A stretch of 40,982 nucleotides of DNA, taken from NCBI RefSeq assembly GCF_014648115.1, contig NZ_BMQM01000033.1, forward strand, positions 1 through 40,982. Direction: 5' to 3'. The notes beneath the pieces are model-generated. The model was not told where the DNA came from and searched no databases. It saw only the letters and a list, made by a program, of their open reading frames with translations. This DNA comes from Deinococcus seoulensis (GTDB taxonomy: Bacteria > Deinococcota > Deinococci > Deinococcales > Deinococcaceae). Shown here in pieces: positions 35,708-40,982 of the stretch. Each line of letters starts with the position of its first letter. The first letter of the stretch is position 1. The translations under genes and the position numbers were made by a program.

Positions 35708-35863
35708 TGTGCCGTTCGGGCAGCGTGGCCCTAGGCAGCGGGGCGGCGGGCGCGGATAATGCCCGGCGAGCCTGCCTTCCGTGCAGGTTTCCCCATCACT
35801 GGACGACCTGTGCTGTCGTCCCGGCCTGTCCGTACCAAGCGGCGGGACCGTCAGGGAGAGAAC

Positions 35864-36352
35864 ATGACGAACACTGTGAACACGCCGGCCACCGCCGGGG
35901 CCGACTGCGGCCCCCAGAACCCCGGGTTCGACCGCCGCTACGACGTGCAGGGCCTGGACGCGATTGACGTGGCGGTGCTGGGCACCTTCCCGCACATCCG
36001 CGAGGACGACCCGGTGCGGTACCCGGGCGAGCCGATGCAGATCGAGATCGTGACGGACGAGTTCAGTCCGGTGTGCCCCTGGAGTGGCCTGCCGGATTTC
36101 GGGCGGCTGGAGATCCGGTACCTGCCGCGCGAATCCTGCGTGGAACTCAAGAGCCTGAAGTACTACCTGACCAGCTACCGCTTTGTGGGTATCTACCACG
36201 AGCACGCGACGCGGCGGGTGCTGGCGGATCTGGTGAACCTGCTGAACCCCCTGAGCATGGAGATCCGCTGCGATTACGGCATGCGCGGGGGCCTGAACAC
36301 GATCTGCACCGTGCGGTACGTCGCGCCTGACCATCAGCCCAAGGGGGCGTAA
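35864..36352 (+). CDS. queF: 7-cyano-7-deazaguanine (preQ0) reductase QueF
   Basis: NADPH-dependent reduction of preQ0 to preQ1 in queuosine biosynthesis. The protein is 162 aa, the short (unimodular) type. The active-site Cys is C71 in SPVCPWSGLPDF, with D78 in the same block; ESCVELKSLKYY (90-101) is the conserved QueF motif. The ATG at 35864 follows AGGGAG. About 100 nt separates a -10-like box from the start, with two small hairpins (CCTGC/GCAGG and GACGAC/GTCGTC). queD follows after 4 bp. Confidence 0.95.
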   Translation: MTNTVNTPATAGADCGPQNPGFDRRYDVQGLDAIDVAVLGTFPHIREDDPVRYPGEPMQIEIVTDEFSPVCPWSGLPDFGRLEIRYLPRESCVELKSLKYYLTSYRFVGIYHEHATRRVLADLVNLLNPLSMEIRCDYGMRGGLNTICTVRYVAPDHQPKGA

Positions 36353-36356
36353 ACGG

Positions 36357-36767
36357 ATGCCTTGGAAACTGAGTTCGGAGTTCACGTTCGATTCGGCGCA
36401 CGTGATCACCGGCTACGACGGGCCGTGCGGGAGGCTGCACGGGCACACGTACCGCGTGCGGATGGAACTCACCAGTGACCGCCTGCGCCCGAGTGCGCAC
36501 GTCAAGCGCGCCATCATGGTCGCGGACTTCAAGACCCTCAAGTGGGCCAAGAAGGACGTCGACGCCGGTGGCCTGGATCACGCGTACCTGAACGACCTCC
36601 CGGACCTGGGCGACGACACCACCGCCGAGGTCATCGCCGCGTACATCCACCGCAAGACCATGGACCGCGTGCGCGCCGACCTGCCCGAGGGCGACGACGG
36701 CGCGGACCTGCGCCTGCACGTGACGCTGTGGGAAACACCCGACAGCTCCTGCGAGTACTGGGAGTGA
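36357..36767 (+). CDS. queD: 6-carboxy-5,6,7,8-tetrahydropterin synthase QueD
   Basis: Converts dihydroneopterin triphosphate to 6-carboxytetrahydropterin, an early queuosine step. The 136-aa protein has the PTPS fold. Zinc-binding and catalytic residues are visible: FDSAHVI (H15), C24 and RLHGHTYRV (H28, H30); LDHAYLND and LWETPDSSCEYW follow. Four bases separate it from queF, and queE starts 5 bp after its stop, so the genes are one operon. Confidence 0.94.
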   Translation: MPWKLSSEFTFDSAHVITGYDGPCGRLHGHTYRVRMELTSDRLRPSAHVKRAIMVADFKTLKWAKKDVDAGGLDHAYLNDLPDLGDDTTAEVIAAYIHRKTMDRVRADLPEGDDGADLRLHVTLWETPDSSCEYWE

Positions 36768-36771
36768 ACGG

Positions 36772-37464
36772 GTGAACTATCCCGTCTACGAGCGGTTCTA
36801 CACGTGGCAGGGCGAGGGGGTGCACCTGGGGCGCGCGGCGTACTTCATCCGGCTGTACGGTTGCCCGCAGGCCTGCCCGTGGTGCGACAGTGCCGGAACG
36901 TGGCACCGGGAGTACCGTCCGGACGGCGTGACCCTGATGAGCGAAGGCGAACTGGCCGACGTGGTGCGGGCCGAGAGTCCGGACGGCGCGGTGGTCGTCG
37001 TGACGGGGGGCGAGCCGATCCTGTTCGACCTCGCGCCCCTGACGGACGCCCTGCACGCCCTGGGTCGCCGGGTGCACATCGAGACGAGCGGGATCGCACC
37101 GCTGCGCGGCGGGCTGGACTGGGTGACGCTGTCCCCGAAACCCTTCGGGCAGCCCCCGCTGCCGGACGTCGTGGCCCTCGCGGACGAGGTGAAGATCATC
37201 GTCCACGACCCCAGCGACATCCAGGCCGGACTGGACACCCTGACCGGCCTGCCGGACGACGCGGTGATCTGGCTGCACCCCGAGTGGAGCAAGGCCCGCG
37301 AACGGGACCTGACCGTCCTGAACGCGATCACGCAGGCGGTCAAGGAGAACCCGCGCCTGCGGGCCGGGTACCAGATGCACAAGCTGTACCGCGCCGACGA
37401 CCTCGACGCGCACAGCGACAAACGCCTCATCCCCCTCGGCGGGAACGCGGCCCTGGGGTATTGA
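36772..37464 (+). CDS. queE: 7-carboxy-7-deazaguanine synthase QueE
   Basis: Radical SAM enzyme contracting the pterin ring to 7-carboxy-7-deazaguanine. The 230-aa length is normal. The N-terminus YERFYTWQGEGVHLG binds substrate, and the cluster motif is GCPQACPWCDS (C-x3-C-x2-C). VTGGEPI and IETSG follow. The GTG at 36772 is 5 bp after the queD stop. Confidence 0.94.
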   Translation: MNYPVYERFYTWQGEGVHLGRAAYFIRLYGCPQACPWCDSAGTWHREYRPDGVTLMSEGELADVVRAESPDGAVVVVTGGEPILFDLAPLTDALHALGRRVHIETSGIAPLRGGLDWVTLSPKPFGQPPLPDVVALADEVKIIVHDPSDIQAGLDTLTGLPDDAVIWLHPEWSKARERDLTVLNAITQAVKENPRLRAGYQMHKLYRADDLDAHSDKRLIPLGGNAALGY

Positions 37465-37474
37465 GCTTCTGGAG

Positions 37475-37495
37475 CCCTCTTCCGTGGGGAGAGGG
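37475..37495. repeat. REP-like hairpin between queE and queC
   Basis: CCCTCTTCC (37475-37483) pairs with GGGAGAGGG-type bases (37487-37495), giving a 9-bp stem with one T-G pair and a 3-nt loop. The surrounding text (TGGGGAGAGGGTTGGGTGAG) is a form common in many genomes as a dispersed intergenic repeat. It may modulate queC expression. Confidence 0.55.
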
Positions 37496-37524
37496 TTGGG
37501 TGAGGGGTCTTTTGGAGGTTGGGT

Positions 37525-38220
37525 ATGACTGAAGGCAAGAAGCGCGCGGTGGTGTTGCTGTCGGGTGGGCTGGATTCGAGCACGGTGCTGGGCATGGCGA
37601 CGCGGGACGGGTATGCGTGCACGGCGTTGTCGTTCCGGTATGGGCAGCGGCATACGGTGGAGCTGGAGCGGGCGGCGACGGTCGCGGCGCACTTCGGGGC
37701 TGATCACCGGGTAATTGACATCAACATCGGGTCGTTCGGGGGGAGTGCCCTGACGGACGAGTCGATGGTGGTGCCGACGGACGGGACGGAGGACGGCGTG
37801 ATCCCGCCGACGTACGTGCCGGGGCGCAACACGGTCTTTATTGCCGTGGGTCTGAGTCTCGCGGAAGCTATTGATGCCGAGCGGGTGTTCCTGGGGATCA
37901 ACGCGGTGGATTACAGCGGGTACCCGGACTGCCGGCCGGAGTACCTGTCGGCGTACCAGACGCTGGCGGACCTGGCGACGAAGGCGGGCCTGGAGGGGCG
38001 TGGGGCGGTGCTGACGGCGCCACTGGCGGAAATGACGAAGGCGGACATCGTGCGCGAGGCGCTGGCGGTGGGCGTGCCGATTGACGTGACCTGGAGCTGT
38101 TATCAGGGCGGCGAGGAGCCGTGTGGGGTGTGCGATTCGTGCCGCATCCGGGATAAGGCGCTGATCGAGGCGGGCCGCCCGGACCTCGCCACCACCTACG
38201 CACAGGCGCGGCTGGCGTAA
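37525..38220 (+). CDS. queC: 7-cyano-7-deazaguanine synthase QueC
   Basis: ATP-dependent conversion of 7-carboxy-7-deazaguanine to preQ0. The protein is 231 aa. The PP-loop is [15 protein letters not shown]; downstream are [17 protein letters not shown], and the zinc-binding C-terminus with [20 protein letters not shown]. The ATG at 37525 is preceded by GGAGG at 7 nt. With queD, queE and queF it gives the whole path from dihydroneopterin triphosphate to preQ1. Confidence 0.95.
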   Translation: MTEGKKRAVVLLSGGLDSSTVLGMATRDGYACTALSFRYGQRHTVELERAATVAAHFGADHRVIDINIGSFGGSALTDESMVVPTDGTEDGVIPPTYVPGRNTVFIAVGLSLAEAIDAERVFLGINAVDYSGYPDCRPEYLSAYQTLADLATKAGLEGRGAVLTAPLAEMTKADIVREALAVGVPIDVTWSCYQGGEEPCGVCDSCRIRDKALIEAGRPDLATTYAQARLA

Positions 38221-38303
38221 GGAGGCGGCTGGCGGAAGTCGACACTTCCTCTCCCGGCCCACCCCATGCCGCCTCATCAGACAATCCGCGCACCGGGGTC
38301 TGT

Positions 38304-38309
38304 TTTAAT
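38304..38309 (+). promoter_or_regulatory. -10 box of a leaderless transcript (agmatine deiminase)
   Basis: TTTAAT ends 7 nt before the ATG at 38317 and decides that start over upstream in-frame codons. Confidence 0.6.
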
Positions 38310-38316
38310 GGCGGGC

Positions 38317-39399
<1,083 letters not shown>

Positions 39400-39402
39400 C
39401 CC

Positions 39403-39786
39403 ATGCCGTTCCAGCCGCTGCCCGGGGATCAGCCGAGCTGCACCGTGGAATGCCCCGCATGCGGGCAGCGCTGGCTGGTCTATCAGCAGCAGCTGGGGCT
39501 GCTGGGCTCCTGCCCGGCCTGCGGCGCGGCCCACCCGAGGTACATGGGGGGTGTCGCGCCGGGCAGCGGGCGGCAGGTGTCGTTCGGGAGTTTCCGCGAC
39601 CTGCTGGATGAACCGCGCCTGCTGACCCTGATCGGGCAGGCGCTGGGCCTGCGCCCGCTGGACGCCGAACGCTTCGTGGACGCCCAGGGCCGCGAGGTGT
39701 CGCTGGAGGACATCCATTTCACCCTTCAGGGGAACGCAGAGTGGCAGGGCACGCTGTACAACCTGCACATGAACCGCGTCCGCTGA
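39403..39786 (+). CDS. Zinc-ribbon hypothetical protein
   Basis: A 127-aa protein. Residues about 13-45 hold two CPAC pairs (C17, C20 and C37, C40), a zinc ribbon. The rest, with FRDLLDEPRLLTLIGQALGL and a C-terminal strand-rich part, is not recognised. It starts 3 bp after aguA without a ribosome-binding site, so translation is probably coupled. Zinc ribbons of this form bind nucleic acids or proteins; no more can be said. Confidence 0.8.
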   Translation: MPFQPLPGDQPSCTVECPACGQRWLVYQQQLGLLGSCPACGAAHPRYMGGVAPGSGRQVSFGSFRDLLDEPRLLTLIGQALGLRPLDAERFVDAQGREVSLEDIHFTLQGNAEWQGTLYNLHMNRVR

Positions 39787-39796
39787 CCGCGTGTGC

Positions 39797-39802
39797 CAGA
39801 GT
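39797..39802 (+). promoter_or_regulatory. Weak -10 box of a leaderless transcript (GNAT gene)
   Basis: CAGAGT ends 6 nt before the GTG at 39809. One mismatch in the first base makes it a weaker candidate than the others. Confidence 0.4.
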
Positions 39803-39808
39803 GTCGGC

Positions 39809-40921
39809 GTGACTGACCTTGACCTGGGCAGCGGGTACTCGGCCCGCCCGATCTCACTGGAGGCGTACCGCGAGGCGTGCGCGCGGCTGGAGGACCGGAT
39901 CTTCGGCGGGAATTCGCTGTACGCCTTCGATCCGCCGGTGCGGGCGGCCCCGCCGCTGGGCGACTCGTGGAACTGGGGCGTGTACCAAGGCGCGGAATTG
40001 ATCGGCTGGCATCACGCGCACGCACGGGACGAACGGACGGTGTACATGGCCGACACCGGGCTGCTGCCGGAGCATCAGGGGCGCGGGGTGTACTCGCGGC
40101 TGCTGCCGCACCTGCTGGACGCGTTCCGCGCGGCGGGCTTCACGCTGGTCAAGAGTCACCACCGCGCGACGAACAACGCCGTGATCCTCCCGAAGCTGCG
40201 GGCCGGGTTTCACCTGCAGGGCCTGAACGCCTACGAGGGCGGGGTGAACGCCGCGCTGACCCTCAGCCTGGACGACACGTACCGGCAGGCGATGCACGTC
40301 CGCAGCGGCCTGCGCGCGCCCTCAGGTGAGGCGGCGCGGCGACTGGGCGTCCCGGACGAAGGACTGCCCGGTCTGGCCGACGCGCCCGGCCTCCCCCTCC
40401 CGGCAGAAGCGGAGGCGGGCGTGGACCTGGGCGGCGGATACCGCCTGCACCGCGTGCCGACCGCCACGTACCAGGGGGTCTACGCGCAGCTGGAGGCCAG
40501 CGCGTACGAGACGGACTCGTTCGACTGGGGCGACCGCGAACCCGCCCCCGCGCCGCACGGCCCGCTGTGGAGCTGGCTGATCAGCCACGCGGGGCAGGTG
40601 GCCGGGTGGCAGATCAGCCGCGCGTGGGATACCCGCACGGCGTACATGGTGAACACCGCGCTGCTGCCCGCCCACCGGGGACAGGGGGTGTACACGCGGC
40701 TGCTACCGGTCGTGCTGGACGCCCTGCACGGCGAGAGTTACGCCCTGGTGCGCAGTCACCATCACCTGACGAACAACGCGGTCCTGATCCCGAAACTCCG
40801 CGCGGGCTTCCGCTTTCAGGGCGTGCAGATCGACGAGCACGGCGTCATGGCCGTCCTGCTGCGCAGCGCCGACCCGGCGTACGCGGCGTACATGGACCGC
40901 CGCAGCGGCCTGACCCGTTAG
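39809..40921 (+). CDS. Tandem GNAT-family acetyltransferase
   Basis: Two GNAT N-acetyltransferase domains in one 370-aa chain. The first (about 5-155) has DTGLLPEHQGRGVYSRLLP, the second (about 210-360) NTALLPAHRGQGVYTRLLP; both match the acetyl-CoA loop QGRG/RGQG. Both continue with HHRATNNAVILPKLRAGF or HHHLTNNAVLIPKLRAGF, so the gene arose by internal duplication. Domain-to-domain identity is high and a short Pro/Ala/Glu-rich linker joins them. The GTG at 39809 is chosen because a -10-like box precedes it; an upstream GTG at 39791 is possible. Substrate unknown. Confidence 0.88.
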   Translation: MTDLDLGSGYSARPISLEAYREACARLEDRIFGGNSLYAFDPPVRAAPPLGDSWNWGVYQGAELIGWHHAHARDERTVYMADTGLLPEHQGRGVYSRLLPHLLDAFRAAGFTLVKSHHRATNNAVILPKLRAGFHLQGLNAYEGGVNAALTLSLDDTYRQAMHVRSGLRAPSGEAARRLGVPDEGLPGLADAPGLPLPAEAEAGVDLGGGYRLHRVPTATYQGVYAQLEASAYETDSFDWGDREPAPAPHGPLWSWLISHAGQVAGWQISRAWDTRTAYMVNTALLPAHRGQGVYTRLLPVVLDALHGESYALVRSHHHLTNNAVLIPKLRAGFRFQGVQIDEHGVMAVLLRSADPAYAAYMDRRSGLTR

Positions 40922-40982
40922 AGCGTTTGTCATAAGAATGCCGATGGATGGGCGTGCCGGAACCACCCAAAGATGTTTTGAG

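Larger units (their letters stand above)
35344..35863. other. Island right end and queF upstream region
   Basis: No gene is seen. From 35344 to 35625 it is island DNA with lower GC. The attachment repeat is at 35626-35672. Then follow the chromosomal terminator (35681-35707) and the queF leader with a GATAAT -10-like box (35755-35760). Confidence 0.6.

Noticed and set aside
40922..40982. Start of an insertion sequence at the window end
   Set aside because: Only 60 bp remain after the GNAT gene, with no terminal repeat or frame that can be judged.

Overview
The window comes from a high-GC bacterium, almost certainly a Deinococcus chromosome. The signs are an HU protein with a Lys/Ala/Pro-rich N-terminal tail, many genes that appear to be read from leaderless transcripts (a TAnnnT -10 box 6-9 nt before the start codon), and dispersed stem-loop repeats. 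Identifications rest on motifs and gene order read by eye; no database search was possible.

Left chromosomal part (1-13.86 kb). It holds a hypothetical gene, hup (HU), a ThiF/MoeB-like E1 enzyme, a divergent PlsY-like membrane protein overlapping a large TPR/membrane protein, and a ubiX-ispD-ispE run (flavin prenyltransferase and two steps of the non-mevalonate isoprenoid pathway). These are followed by an MFS transporter on the minus strand, a small hypothetical gene, a repeat-rich gap, a membrane-anchored penicillin-acylase family hydrolase, a possible Rad52-fold protein, a metallophosphoesterase, and tRNA-Asp plus tRNA-Phe behind one consensus promoter.

Integrated island (13.81-35.67 kb). 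The last 47 bp of the tRNA-Phe region (13812-13858) recur exactly at 35626-35672. A tyrosine recombinase lies just inside the left copy, so about 21.8 kb is an integrative element inserted in the tRNA-Phe 3' end. It carries an HTH-PD-(D/E)XK nuclease and an AAA+ replication-type ATPase. It also carries a minus-strand array: SNF2/DUF3883 helicase, PLD nuclease, AlbA_2/ATPase protein, a small exported protein, a DUF1156 DNA methyltransferase with an apparent one-base frameshift, and a DUF499 ATPase with a HEPN-like R-x4-H motif. The array resembles DISARM-type anti-phage loci but has no recognisable DrmA or DrmB. Upstream of it lie a promoter, a structured region of about 300 nt and a terminator, then three small plus-strand genes converging on a 705-aa NERD nuclease/coiled-coil/membrane protein. 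I see no relaxase, secretion, capsid or terminase gene.

Right chromosomal part (35.67-40.98 kb). It holds the preQ0/preQ1 (7-deazaguanine, queuosine) genes queF-queD-queE-queC, agmatine deiminase, a zinc-ribbon protein and a tandem GNAT acetyltransferase.

The most unusual material is in the island: the helicase/PLD/AlbA/methyltransferase/DUF499 array, the broken methyltransferase reading frame, the candidate structured RNA and the NERD membrane protein with its small partners.
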